Positions 38,160 to 45,799 of a stretch of 64,000 nucleotides of DNA are shown piece after piece. Origin of the DNA: DAHUXD01 sp963805495 (lineage in GTDB: Bacteria > Acidobacteriota > Thermoanaerobaculia > UBA5066 > Gp7-AA6). The notes under the pieces were generated by a model that saw only the letters and a list, made by a program, of their open reading frames with translations, had not been told where the DNA came from and searched no databases. Position 1 is the first letter of the stretch, and each line of letters opens with the position of its first letter. Where the stretch lies: the NCBI GenBank assembly GCA_963805495.1, contig CAWDUQ010000004.1, positions 806,001 through 870,000 of the forward strand, in the 5' to 3' direction. A program made the position numbers and the translations under genes.

Positions 38160-38165
38160 TACAAT
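38160..38165 (+). promoter_or_regulatory. -10 box, leaderless Rieske gene start
   Basis: TACAAT, ending 8 nt before the GTG at 38174, with no ribosome binding site between. It supports this GTG as the true start. Confidence 0.55.
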
Positions 38166-38173
38166 CTCGGCGC

Positions 38174-39463
38174 GTGACGCCCGAAGAGAACGAGATTCTG
38201 ACGAGGGTGGGGCCGGGGACGCCCATGGGGGCGGTTCTGCGGCGGTACTGGCTGCCGGTCCTCGAGTCCGAGGAGCTCGGGGACCCGGACGGGGCGCCGC
38301 GGCGGGTGAGGCTGCTCGGCGAGGACCTGGTGGCGTTTCGGGATTCGGCGGGGCGTGCGGCGCTTCTCGCGGAGGGATGCCCCCATCGGCGGGCTTCGCT
38401 CTTCCTGGGGCGAAACGAGCAGGGAGGGATCCGGTGCGTCTACCACGGCTGGAAGTTCGACGCGTCCGGCCGCTGCCTCGAGGCGCCGACCGAGCCGTCC
38501 GGAAGCCGGTTGCGCGAGGGTGTCGTCGCGACGGCTTACGCGTGTCGGGAGCGGCACGGAATCGTGTGGGCGTTCCTCGGTGCCCGGGCCGGGGAGGCGG
38601 ACCTCCCCTCGATCCCGGAACTCGGATGGGCGGGCGTTCCGTCGTCCCGCCGTGGGTCCTTCCAGTACCTGCGGGAGTGCAACTGGCTGCAGGCCCTCGA
38701 GGGCGACGTCGACACGGCGCACCTCGGCTGGCTGCACACGCGCTTCCGCCCCGACGGCAGCCGCGAGGTCGCCTACGGCGAGGGCGACCAACTGCGCGAC
38801 GTCACGACGCAGGACGTCCAGCCGGTCCTCCACATCGCGGAAACGGCGGCCGGTCTGACGATCGGGGCCCGGCGAGGCTACGACCCGCAGAACGACTACT
38901 GGCGCATCACCCAGTTCCTGATGCCCGTTTTCACGAGCGTCCCCGCGATCGGCGCCGAACGGCGCGCGAAGGCATTCGTCCCGCTCGACGACGAGAACAC
39001 TCTGGTCTGGGAGCCGAACTGGAGGCCCGACGCGGACCTCCCGGCCTCGGGGCCGGGGAGCCGGGGAGGACGCGTCCCGGAAAGCGGCCTCCGGTCCGAC
39101 GGTCCTTCTCCCCTCGAGCGCCGGCGGCTGCAGGCCTCCCGCGAGAACGACTACCTCCTGGACCGGAAGCGCCAGCGCACCGAGAACTTCACGGGAATCG
39201 AAGAGTCGCCGCCGATCCAGGACGCCGCGGTGCAGGAGAGCATGGGTCGGATCGTCGACCGGAGCCTCGAGCACCTGGGAGCATCGGATGAGGGCATCAT
39301 CCGGGTCCGGAAGCTCCTGCTCGAGGCGGCACGGCGGGTGGGCCGGGGCGAGGAGCCCCCGGGCGCGAGGGATCCCGCGGCCTATCGCCTCCGCGGCTGT
39401 CAGCTCGTGCTGCCACGCGGCGCCGACTGGCAGGAGGCTTCGAGGGACGAGCAGGCGAGCTGA
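38174..39463 (+). CDS. Rieske 2Fe-2S aromatic ring-hydroxylating oxygenase, large subunit type
   Basis: A 429-residue oxygenase. The Rieske domain near residues 30-130 has CPHRRASLFLGR and CVYHGWKF, the CxH...CxxH cluster ligands. The mononuclear iron site is in EGDVDTAHLGWLH, the D-x2-H-x4-H pattern. The plan matches phthalate 4,5-dioxygenase-type oxygenases that attack aromatic acids or similar rings. No reductase or ferredoxin gene is next to it, so it would need partners from elsewhere. GTG 38174 is supported by its -10 box; upstream in-frame sequence runs through a repeat element. Substrate unknown. Confidence 0.87.
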   Translation: MTPEENEILTRVGPGTPMGAVLRRYWLPVLESEELGDPDGAPRRVRLLGEDLVAFRDSAGRAALLAEGCPHRRASLFLGRNEQGGIRCVYHGWKFDASGRCLEAPTEPSGSRLREGVVATAYACRERHGIVWAFLGARAGEADLPSIPELGWAGVPSSRRGSFQYLRECNWLQALEGDVDTAHLGWLHTRFRPDGSREVAYGEGDQLRDVTTQDVQPVLHIAETAAGLTIGARRGYDPQNDYWRITQFLMPVFTSVPAIGAERRAKAFVPLDDENTLVWEPNWRPDADLPASGPGSRGGRVPESGLRSDGPSPLERRRLQASRENDYLLDRKRQRTENFTGIEESPPIQDAAVQESMGRIVDRSLEHLGASDEGIIRVRKLLLEAARRVGRGEEPPGARDPAAYRLRGCQLVLPRGADWQEASRDEQAS

Positions 39464-39522
39464 CGAAGCGGCGGCGACGCGGAGGCGGGCCGCTCCGACC
39501 TCGGCCACGCGAAAGCGGCCAC

Positions 39523-39714
39523 ATGCTCAATCACATCGCAGCGGGCCGGACGGACCTCGCCTTCGACCACCTGAACGCGGGCCATCCGCCCGACCCCACG
39601 AACGCCGACGGCGCGTCGCTGTCGGACTGGTGCGCCTGTGACGACGGGGCGGGGCTGGCGGCCAACCGGCTCGGCCGCCCGCGCCCGCTCGGGCCTACTG
39701 ACCCCCGGCCTTGA
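39523..39714 (+). pseudogene. Possible ankyrin-repeat protein remnant
   Basis: A 63-codon frame starting MLNHIAAGRTDLAFDHLNAG. From memory this resembles the N-terminus of small ankyrin-repeat proteins (RTDLVFDYLAAGH..., SLIQWCAYYGD), with SLSDWCACDDG in the matching place. The likeness fades after about 45 codons and the frame runs 20 nt into the convergent ctpA gene. If right, it is a truncated leftover. No ribosome binding site is clear. The rest of 39464-39694 holds nothing else I recognise. Confidence 0.3.
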
Positions 39715-41323
39715 CGGCCAGGTCGCGCTTCTTCTTGGGAAGCGCGGCGATCCGGGCGGCCTCGCCGAAGAGAGTCAGGCCCTTCTGGATCTGGGGGTCG
39801 CCCGCGGCGTAAGCGCGGCGGCCGGCCTCCGGCCCGAACCGTGCGTTGACGATCTCCGTCTGGATGGCGAGGTCGACGAGGCTGCGGTTGGCGTCCTCGT
39901 CATAGGCCTTCTTGAGATCTTCCGCGGTCGAGTACTTCGCGGACTTCTCGACGAACTGGAAGAACTCGTCGCGGATCTCGGGAGTGACCGTGAAGCTCTC
40001 GGCGACTCTGGGGTGCCGGGAGAGCCAGTCGACCGCGAAGTTGAAGAAGGCATAGCGCACCAGGAGCTGCTGAAGGAGCTTCGAGTCCCGGTCGTTCTTG
40101 ACGATCACGTCGGGGGTGATGCCGCCCTGCGCGTAGACCACGCGGCCCGCGTCGGTGTAGAAGACGGCGCTCTCGGCGGTGGGGTGCGGCGCGTCCTCGC
40201 CCTTCTCGGCGGAGGCGTCCGGGTCGCCCGGGTTCACGTAGGCGAGCAGGTCGCTGTAGTCCCGCTGGATCCAGCGGCCCGAGGGCGTGTAGTAGCGCGC
40301 GGTCGTCAGGGCGAGCCCGGCGCCGTAGGACAGCGTGTAAACGCTCTGGACGAGGCCCTTGCCCCACGTGCGCTGGCCGACGATCACGCCCCGGTCGTGG
40401 TCCTGGATCGAGCCGGCCACGATCTCCGAGGCCGAGGCCGACCCGCGGTTGACGAGCACGACGAGGGGATGGTCGAAGTGGGCGCCTTCGCCGGGAGCGA
40501 AATATTCCTGCGCGGAGGACGCCGTGCGGCCCCGCGTGTACGTGACCATCGAGCCCTTGGGGATGAAGACGTCGGAGACGTCGACCGCCTGCTCGAGAAC
40601 GCCGCCCGGGTTGCCGCGCAGGTCGAAGACGAGCTTCTGCATGCCCTGCTTCTCGAGCTTCTCGATCGCCTCGTAGAGCTCGCGGTTCGAGGTGTGGGTG
40701 AAGTCGGAGAGCATGATGTAGCCGACACCCGGCTCGAGCATGAAGGCGTAGCGGACGGACTTCGTCGGGATCTCGGCCCGCGTGATCGTCATCTTGATCG
40801 GCTCGTCGAAGCCGACCCGTCGGAGCGTGATCGCGACGTCCGTGCCCTTGGGGCCGCGGAGCTTGCGGACGACGTCCTCGGTCGTCGTCTCTTCCGTGAG
40901 CTCTTCGTCGCCGATGTACGTGATCACGTCCCCGGCCCGGATCCCCATCTTGTAGGCGGGCGTGCCTTCCATCGGGGCGATGACGGTGATCTTGCCCATC
41001 CGCTTCTGGATCTGGATGCCGAGGCCGTAGAAGGACCCGTGCTGCTTCTCCTTCATCTGGGAGAACTCGTCCGGCTCCAGGAAGGACGTGTGCGGATCGA
41101 GGCGGGAGAGCATCCCGTGGATCGAGGCGTAGACGATCTTGTCGGGCGCGAGGGGCTCGGGCGCCCAGTCCGACAGGGTCGTCAGAATGTCGGCGTACTC
41201 GTCGAGCGAGGGAGTGTCTTTCTCCGGGCTGGCGGAAAGCTTCCCCGCGAAGACGCCGCCCAGCAGGGTGGCGCCCGCGACGACGGCCGTGGCCGCGAAC
41301 AGTCGGGACTTCTGAGGACTCAA
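39695..41323 (-). CDS. ctpA: Carboxy-terminal processing protease (S41 family)
   Basis: A 542-residue periplasmic serine protease. A signal anchor covers residues 7-27. A PDZ domain lies at about 95-175 (GLGIQI ... GIRAGDVI). The catalytic Ser297 in NRGSASASE and Lys322 in TWGKG are 25 residues apart, as in CtpB and Prc. A helical C-terminal extension follows. The start is TTG 41323, with GAAGGGAG 7 nt upstream. An open frame continues far upstream through tatA/tatC but has no start signals. Divergent from tatA. Confidence 0.93.
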   Translation of the reverse strand: MSPQKSRLFAATAVVAGATLLGGVFAGKLSASPEKDTPSLDEYADILTTLSDWAPEPLAPDKIVYASIHGMLSRLDPHTSFLEPDEFSQMKEKQHGSFYGLGIQIQKRMGKITVIAPMEGTPAYKMGIRAGDVITYIGDEELTEETTTEDVVRKLRGPKGTDVAITLRRVGFDEPIKMTITRAEIPTKSVRYAFMLEPGVGYIMLSDFTHTSNRELYEAIEKLEKQGMQKLVFDLRGNPGGVLEQAVDVSDVFIPKGSMVTYTRGRTASSAQEYFAPGEGAHFDHPLVVLVNRGSASASEIVAGSIQDHDRGVIVGQRTWGKGLVQSVYTLSYGAGLALTTARYYTPSGRWIQRDYSDLLAYVNPGDPDASAEKGEDAPHPTAESAVFYTDAGRVVYAQGGITPDVIVKNDRDSKLLQQLLVRYAFFNFAVDWLSRHPRVAESFTVTPEIRDEFFQFVEKSAKYSTAEDLKKAYDEDANRSLVDLAIQTEIVNARFGPEAGRRAYAAGDPQIQKGLTLFGEAARIAALPKKKRDLAVKAGGQ

Positions 41324-41398
41324 GAGCGCTCCCTTCTCGAGGCTGGCATTGTGGCACGGAGGCCACCGGAAAGTCTCGCCGGTCGATCCGGGCCGGCG

Positions 41399-41404
41399 TA
41401 AAAT
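41399..41404 (+). promoter_or_regulatory. -10 box of the tatA-tatC operon
   Basis: TAAAAT, 22 nt before the tatA ATG. The leader of about 16 nt contains GAGAGGA as a ribosome binding site, so this promoter is leadered. Confidence 0.5.
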
Positions 41405-41426
41405 CCCCTCTGCGAGAGGACAGAAC

Positions 41427-41732
41427 ATGTTCGGTTCCATCGGCATGCCCGAATTGATCCTGATTTTCGTCGTGGCGCTGCTCGTCTTCGGCCCGAAGAA
41501 GCTGCCCGAGCTCGGGAAGTCCCTGGGCAAGGGCCTTTCCGAGTTCAAGAAAGCCTCGGAAGACCTGAAGCGCACGATCGAGGACGAAATCGAGCACGGC
41601 AAGAACGAAGCCGAGTCGGTCAAGAAAGAGGTCGTCGGGCTCGCGAGCCCGGCGACTCCCCCCGTCGCCCCCGAGGCCCGCCCCGCCGAGGGCGCGGTGC
41701 CCCGGGACGACTCCCCGATTCGCCCCGCTTGA
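41427..41732 (+). CDS. tatA: Twin-arginine translocase subunit TatA/TatE type
   Basis: A 101-residue single-span protein that forms the pore of the Tat export system. The N-terminal helix GMPELILIFVVALLVF is followed by FGPKKLPELGKSLGKGL, the hinge and amphipathic helix. The charged C-terminal part ends in a Pro/Ala-rich tail. It has ribosome binding site GAGAGGA and a -10 box at 41399. tatC overlaps its stop codon. There is no separate TatB in the cluster, so this may serve both roles. Confidence 0.95.
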   Translation: MFGSIGMPELILIFVVALLVFGPKKLPELGKSLGKGLSEFKKASEDLKRTIEDEIEHGKNEAESVKKEVVGLASPATPPVAPEARPAEGAVPRDDSPIRPA

Positions 41733-42550
41733 GCGGCTTCAACCCGCGGGACCTCCTGGACGGCGCGGTGGGACGCCCGCCGGCCGCCACGGAGGACGAG
41801 CTCCCGCGGATGGGGTTCTTCCAGCACCTCGACGAGCTGCGCAAGCGGCTGATCGTCTCGATCGTCGCCGTCTTCGTGGGCTTTCTCCTGTGCTGGTACT
41901 GGGCGCCGCCCCTGTTCGACTTCCTCGCGCGGCCGATCCGGGAGGTGCTGCCGCCGGGACAGAACCTCGCCTACACGACGCTGACCGAGCCCTTCATGAT
42001 GTATTTCCGGGTCGCGCTGCTGGCGGGCATCCTGCTCTCCTCGCCGGTCGTCCTGTGGCAGATCTGGCTCTTCATCTCGCCCGCCCTCTATCGCCACGAG
42101 AAGCGCTGGATCTGGCCGTTCGTGACCTTCGGCGCCGCTTTCTTCCTGTCGGGCTGCGCGTTTTCCTACTACGTCGCCTTTCCGCTGGTGGTGGGCTTCC
42201 TCGTCGAGGTCGGGAAGCCCTTCCAGGCCGTCATCACGATCAACGAGTACCTTTCGATGGCGACCAAGCTGATCCTCGCTCTCGGGCTGTGCTTCGAGAT
42301 GCCGATCCTGATCTTCTTCCTGGCCCGCCTCGGCATCGTCTCGGAGCGCTGGCTGCTGGCGAAGTTCAAGTACGCCGTGCTCATCATCTTCATCGTGGCC
42401 GCCGTGATCACGCCGTCCGCCGACGTCGCGACCCAGTGCGTGTTCGCGGTGCCGATGATCGTCCTCTACCTGCTCGGGATCCTCGCGGCCTGGCTGTTCC
42501 GCAAGCGCACGGCGTCCGCGCCGGCGCCCCCCGCGGCCCCGCCGGCCTAG
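41729..42550 (+). CDS. tatC: Sec-independent protein translocase TatC
   Basis: A 273-residue six-helix receptor of the Tat system. The N-terminal FQHLDELRKRL motif for signal-peptide binding and the SPALYRHEKRW segment with its conserved Glu are present. The start is TTG 41729 in a TTGA overlap with the tatA stop; an internal ATG at 41810 is an alternative that would remove 27 residues but keep the core motif. Pro/Ala-rich C-terminal tail. Confidence 0.95.
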   Translation: MSGFNPRDLLDGAVGRPPAATEDELPRMGFFQHLDELRKRLIVSIVAVFVGFLLCWYWAPPLFDFLARPIREVLPPGQNLAYTTLTEPFMMYFRVALLAGILLSSPVVLWQIWLFISPALYRHEKRWIWPFVTFGAAFFLSGCAFSYYVAFPLVVGFLVEVGKPFQAVITINEYLSMATKLILALGLCFEMPILIFFLARLGIVSERWLLAKFKYAVLIIFIVAAVITPSADVATQCVFAVPMIVLYLLGILAAWLFRKRTASAPAPPAAPPA

Positions 42551-42561
42551 GACAGGACGCG

Positions 42562-43281
42562 ATGCGCCTCTCCATCCACGAGAGCGTCCTGGCGCTCTTT
42601 CCGGACGTCGCGGTCGGCGCCGCGGCCGTGCGCGGCTTCGAGAACGGCGGGGAAGACCCGGAGCTGACGCAGGCGCTGCGGCGCGCCGAGGCCGCACTGC
42701 CGGCGAAGTTCGCCGGGATTCTGCCGGCCGAGCACCCGCGGATCGCCCTCTGGCGGGAGGCCTACCGGCGGTTCGGCGCCAGGCCCAAGGACCATCCGTC
42801 CTCGGTCGAGAACCTCGCCCGCCGCGTTTTGAAGGGCTGGACCGTGCCGCACGTCAACCGGCTCGTCGACCTGTACAACGCGCTTTCGCTCGAGACGCTC
42901 CTTCCGGCCGGCGCCGAGGACCTGGACGCGATCGTGGGCGACGTCGAGCTGACGCTGGCGGTGGAGAACGAGCCCGCGGTGCGGCTCCTCGGGGAGCCGG
43001 AGCAACGGTCTCCGCGGCCCGGGGAAGTCATCTACCGCGACGGGCTCGGCGCGATCTGCCGGCGCTGGAACTGGAAAGAGGCGGACCGGACGAAGCTGAC
43101 CCCGTCGACGGTCAACGCCCTGCTCGTCGTCGAGGGGCTGCCGCCCGTCGGCCGGGGCGAAATCGCCGAGGCGCTGGCGGAAGCCGCGCGGCGGATCCGG
43201 GAGAGATGCGGCGGCCTGGTGGAAACCGCGGTCCTCGGCCGCGACCGGCCCGTCTTCGAGATCAGCCCGGCCGGTGCGTGA
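42562..43281 (+). CDS. B3/B4 tRNA-binding domain protein
   Basis: A 239-residue stand-alone B3/B4 domain, related to the editing module of phenylalanyl-tRNA synthetase beta chain. HPRIALWREAYRRFG, the SSVENLARRVLKG segment and VPHVNRLVDLYNALSL are family features. Relatives are thought to bind or edit mis-charged tRNA. It starts 11 nt after tatC and is likely co-transcribed. The 3' 20 nt overlap the convergent kdsC gene. Confidence 0.82.
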   Translation: MRLSIHESVLALFPDVAVGAAAVRGFENGGEDPELTQALRRAEAALPAKFAGILPAEHPRIALWREAYRRFGARPKDHPSSVENLARRVLKGWTVPHVNRLVDLYNALSLETLLPAGAEDLDAIVGDVELTLAVENEPAVRLLGEPEQRSPRPGEVIYRDGLGAICRRWNWKEADRTKLTPSTVNALLVVEGLPPVGRGEIAEALAEAARRIRERCGGLVETAVLGRDRPVFEISPAGA

Positions 43282-43777
43282 CGGTGCGCGACTGGCCGTT
43301 GCGGGCCAGGATGCGCTCGATGAATTCCCGGACCGCGCCGCGGCCCCCGGCGTTCTCGAGGACGATCGTGGCGGCTGCGCGCGCGGCGGGCACGGCGTCC
43401 GACGGGCAGGCCGAGAAGCCCACGGCCTCGAACATCGGGATGTCGGTTTCGTCGTCGCCGATCGCCGCCGCCGCCGCCCCGGACAGCTTGAGGCGCCGGA
43501 GGACCGCGTCGAGCCGGGCCCGCTTGTCGCGCACGCCCTGGTAGCAGTAGGGCACGCCGAGTTCCCGCGCGCGCCGCGCCGTGGCGGGCGACGAGCGGCC
43601 CGAGATCCAGCACAGCGTGATCCCCGCCTGCGCGGCCTTGCGCAGGCCGTGGCCGTCCTTGGTGTTGAAAACCTTGAGCTCGTTGCCTTTTCCGTCGAGG
43701 TAGATCAGGCCGTCCGTCAGGACGCCGTCCACATCGAGGAAGAGAACGCGGATGCGTTCGGGACGCCGGCGGCCCAC
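43262..43777 (-). CDS. kdsC: 3-deoxy-D-manno-octulosonate 8-phosphate phosphatase
   Basis: A 171-residue HAD phosphatase that removes phosphate from Kdo-8-phosphate. Motif I is LFLDVDGVLTDG, followed by NTKDGHGLR, the SGR substrate loop and GDDETDIPM as motif IV. Length is typical and a cap domain is absent as expected. GTG 43777 overlaps the kpsF stop by one base (TAGTG). Together with kpsF it supplies two Kdo steps. Confidence 0.93.
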   Translation of the reverse strand: MGRRRPERIRVLFLDVDGVLTDGLIYLDGKGNELKVFNTKDGHGLRKAAQAGITLCWISGRSSPATARRARELGVPYCYQGVRDKRARLDAVLRRLKLSGAAAAAIGDDETDIPMFEAVGFSACPSDAVPAARAAATIVLENAGGRGAVREFIERILARNGQSRTVTHRPG

Positions 43778-44730
43778 TAGAAGCCGGCCGCCAGGAGGTC
43801 GTGCATGTGGAGCGCGCCCTCGAGGCGGCCCCCGGCGTCGACGACGAAGAGCGAGGTGATCTTGTGCGTCTGCATCGCCTCGCGCGCCGCCGAGGCGAAC
43901 TCGTCGGCCGGCATCGTCCGCGGATTCGGCCGGCAGCATTCACCCGCCGTCCGCGCGAGCTGCCCGGGGTCCTTCTCGAGCAGCCGGCGAAGGTCCCCGT
44001 CCGAGATGACTCCGAGGAGTCGCCCGGTCCCGTCCGCGACCCCGGTGATCCCCATCAACTTGCGGGACATCTCGTGGAGGGCCTCGGTCATCGAGGCGCC
44101 GGACGGGACGACGGGGACCCGGTCGCCCACCCGCATCAGGTCGCGGACCTTGAGGAACCGGCGGCCGAGGCTCCCGCCCGGGTGCAGGGCCGCGAAGTCC
44201 TCTTCCTTGAAGCCCCGGTGCTCCGAGATCGACAGTGCAAGCGCGTCCCCCATGGCGAGCATGGCGGTCGTCGAGGCCGTCGGAGCGAGGTTCAGAGGGC
44301 AGGCCTCCCGCGGAATCTCGACCGAGATCCGCATCTCGGCCGCGCGCGCGACCGAGGACCCGGGGGACCCGGTCATGGCGATCGTGCGGATCGCGCGCTT
44401 GCGCGCGAACTCGAGGAGGCGGACCACCTCGGGCGTCTCGCCCGAATGGGAGAGGGCGAGGACGACGTCGCCCGCCATGAGCATGCCGAGGTCGCCGTGG
44501 CTGGCCTCGCCCGCGTGCAGGAAGTAGGCCGGAGTGCCGGTCGAGGCCAGCGTGGCGGCGATCTTCTGGCCGATCAGGCCCGCCTTGCCGATGCCGGTGA
44601 CGCAGAGGCGGCCCGCCGAGGTGTCGATCGCCGCGACCGCGCGCTCGAAATCGGCGTCCAGGTTGTCGATCTGCCGCCGGACGGCCTCGGCCTCGACCCG
44701 GAGGACTTCGCGGGCGGTGTCGATCGCCAT
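43777..44730 (-). CDS. kdsD: D-arabinose 5-phosphate isomerase, KpsF/KdsD type
   Basis: A 317-residue isomerase converting ribulose-5-phosphate to arabinose-5-phosphate, the first step to Kdo. The SIS domain has the glycine-rich VTGIGKAGLIGQKIAATLAS, HAGEASHGDLGM and LSHSGETPE. Two CBS domains follow from residue 200. ACPLNLAPTASTTAML is the family's signature stretch. A TAAGAT box lies 7 nt upstream of the ATG. It leads kdsC. Confidence 0.94.
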   Translation of the reverse strand: MAIDTAREVLRVEAEAVRRQIDNLDADFERAVAAIDTSAGRLCVTGIGKAGLIGQKIAATLASTGTPAYFLHAGEASHGDLGMLMAGDVVLALSHSGETPEVVRLLEFARKRAIRTIAMTGSPGSSVARAAEMRISVEIPREACPLNLAPTASTTAMLAMGDALALSISEHRGFKEEDFAALHPGGSLGRRFLKVRDLMRVGDRVPVVPSGASMTEALHEMSRKLMGITGVADGTGRLLGVISDGDLRRLLEKDPGQLARTAGECCRPNPRTMPADEFASAAREAMQTHKITSLFVVDAGGRLEGALHMHDLLAAGF

Positions 44731-44737
44731 GGCGCTT

Positions 44738-44743
44738 ATCTTA
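44738..44743 (-). promoter_or_regulatory. -10 box, leaderless kdsD start
   Basis: TAAGAT, ending 7 nt before the ATG at 44730. Confidence 0.5.
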
Positions 44744-44780
44744 GCCTCCCCGCGGATGCGGATTTCCCCGGCGATGGCCT

Positions 44781-44786
44781 TATGAT
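44781..44786 (+). promoter_or_regulatory. -10 box, leaderless DedA start
   Basis: TATGAT, one base off the consensus, ending 9 nt before the ATG at 44796. No ribosome binding site lies between. Confidence 0.6.
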
Positions 44787-44795
44787 CGGCGGCCC

Positions 44796-45362
44796 ATGGC
44801 GCAGCTGACGCAATACGTCGTGGCCTACGGCCTGCCGCTGATCTTCGGGATCGTGCTCCTCGAGCAGCTCGGAGCGCCGATCCCGGCGATCCCGGTGCTG
44901 ATCGTGGCCGGGGCGCTCTCGGTCGAGCGCGACCTCGCGGCGTGGAAGGTGCTCCTCGTCGCGGTCTGCGCTTCGATCATCGCCGACGGCGTCTGGTATG
45001 CGCTCGGCCGGGCCCAGGGCAACCGGATCCTCAAGACGCTCTGCAGGATCTCGCTCTCGCCCGACTCCTGCGTGCGCCAGACCGAGTCGGTCTTCGAGCG
45101 GTGGGGCATGCCCTCCCTGCTGGTCGCCAAGTTCATCCCCGGCTTCTCGACCGTCGCGCCGCCGATGGCGGGGGCGATCGGCGCACCCGTCCCGGCGTTC
45201 CTTCTCTTCGACGGAGGGGGCGCACTGCTCTGGGCGGGCGCCGGGGTCGTCGGCGGAGCGGTCTTCCACCGCGCGATCGACCGGGTGCTCGGCCTGCTCG
45301 CCTCGCTCGGCAGCGGCGCGCTCGTGGTGCTCGGGGGCGGGCTGGCGTCTTCATCGCGCTGA
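44796..45362 (+). CDS. DedA family membrane protein, N-terminal part of a DedA-rhodanese fusion with a frameshift near 45347
   Basis: A 188-residue DedA/SNARE-associated domain. It opens with a GLPLIFGIVLLEQLGAPIPA segment typical of DedA proteins and has the AKFIPGFSTVAPPMAG motif with conserved Pro and Gly. DedA proteins are flippase-like membrane proteins linked to undecaprenyl phosphate recycling and envelope stress. In this reading the protein ends SSSR soon after the last helix. One missing G near 45347 would join it in frame to FIALKWWQRQ and the rhodanese domain. DedA-rhodanese fusions occur elsewhere, so a 1-nt deletion (real or from sequencing) is likely. Divergent from kdsD. Confidence 0.85.
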   Translation: MAQLTQYVVAYGLPLIFGIVLLEQLGAPIPAIPVLIVAGALSVERDLAAWKVLLVAVCASIIADGVWYALGRAQGNRILKTLCRISLSPDSCVRQTESVFERWGMPSLLVAKFIPGFSTVAPPMAGAIGAPVPAFLLFDGGGALLWAGAGVVGGAVFHRAIDRVLGLLASLGSGALVVLGGGLASSSR

Positions 45363-45799
45363 AGTGGTGGCAGCGCCAGAGGTTCTACAAGGTGCTCCGC
45401 ATGGCGCGGATCACGGTCGAGGACCTGCGGCGCCTGATCGAGGAGGGCGAGAGCCCGATCGTCGTCGACGTGCGCACGGCCGGGGCCCGCGCGCGCGACC
45501 CGCGGCGGATCCCGGGGGCCCGCGTCATCGAGGCCACGGACCTGGACGCGCGGCTCTCCGAGCTCGCGCGCGACCGGGAGATCATCCTCTACTGCACCTG
45601 ACCCAACGAAGCCACGGCGGCCCGTGTGGCCCGCATGCTCATCGATCGGGGGTTCTCGCTGGTCCGGCCGCTCGCCGGGGGGCTCGAGGCCTGGATCGCC
45701 GCGGGCTTCGAGATCGAAACCGAGCCCCTGATCGCCATCCGGCCGCCGGAGTCCCGCGGCGACCTGAAAGTCGTATCCTCTCCGCGGGAGGATTCATGA
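45347..45799 (+). CDS. Rhodanese domain (C-terminal half of the DedA fusion) with an in-frame TGA, candidate selenocysteine
   Basis: Continuing from VFIALKWWQRQRFYK, this frame encodes a rhodanese-like domain: SPIVVDVRTAGARARD, IILYC with the catalytic-position Cys, and LAGGLEAWIAAGF at the end. A TGA at 45599-45601 interrupts it in YCT-TGA-PNEATAARVA. Relatives, from memory, read YCxCPNEA here, so the TGA replaces the second Cys. After it the frame stays open for 65 codons of normal rhodanese sequence. It ends at TGA 45797-45799, which overlaps the next start as ATGA. This fits selenocysteine recoding, or a TGC to TGA mutation or error. The 1-nt frameshift upstream keeps a decayed gene possible. 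Confidence 0.6.
45599..45630 (+). promoter_or_regulatory. In-frame TGA and SECIS-like hairpin
   Basis: TGA at 45599-45601, nine bases, then stem GCCAC (45611-45615), 10-nt loop starting GG, and GTGGC (45626-45630). An alternative fold pairs GCC+ACGG with CCGT+GGC around a GT bulge and a CGGC loop that begins 17 nt after the TGA. Known bacterial SECIS hairpins lie at about this distance with a G in the first two loop bases. GC-rich sequence folds easily, so this is suggestive only. Confidence 0.35.

Larger units (their letters stand above)
37877..38173. other. Gap without a gene between the terminator and the Rieske gene
   Basis: Very GC-rich DNA, open in several frames but with no protein match. 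The gap between the two coding regions is 356 nt (37818-38173). It holds the terminator, a REP-like element at 38079-38112 and a -10 box at 38160-38165. The open frame that extends the Rieske protein upstream to 38048 crosses the REP-like element, so I treat it as non-coding. Confidence 0.6.

Noticed and set aside
38048..38173. N-terminal extension of the Rieske protein
   Set aside because: It is translated from a REP-like element also found at 62505, and a -10 box 8 nt before GTG 38174 supports the shorter protein.
42698..43281. Merging tatC with the B3/B4 protein as one gene
   Set aside because: tatC ends at TAG 42548-42550 and the B3/B4 gene has its own ATG 11 nt later in a different frame.
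45330..45362. Programmed -1 ribosomal frameshift for DedA-rhodanese
   Set aside because: No slippery heptamer or strong downstream structure is placed as needed; a lost G explains it more simply.
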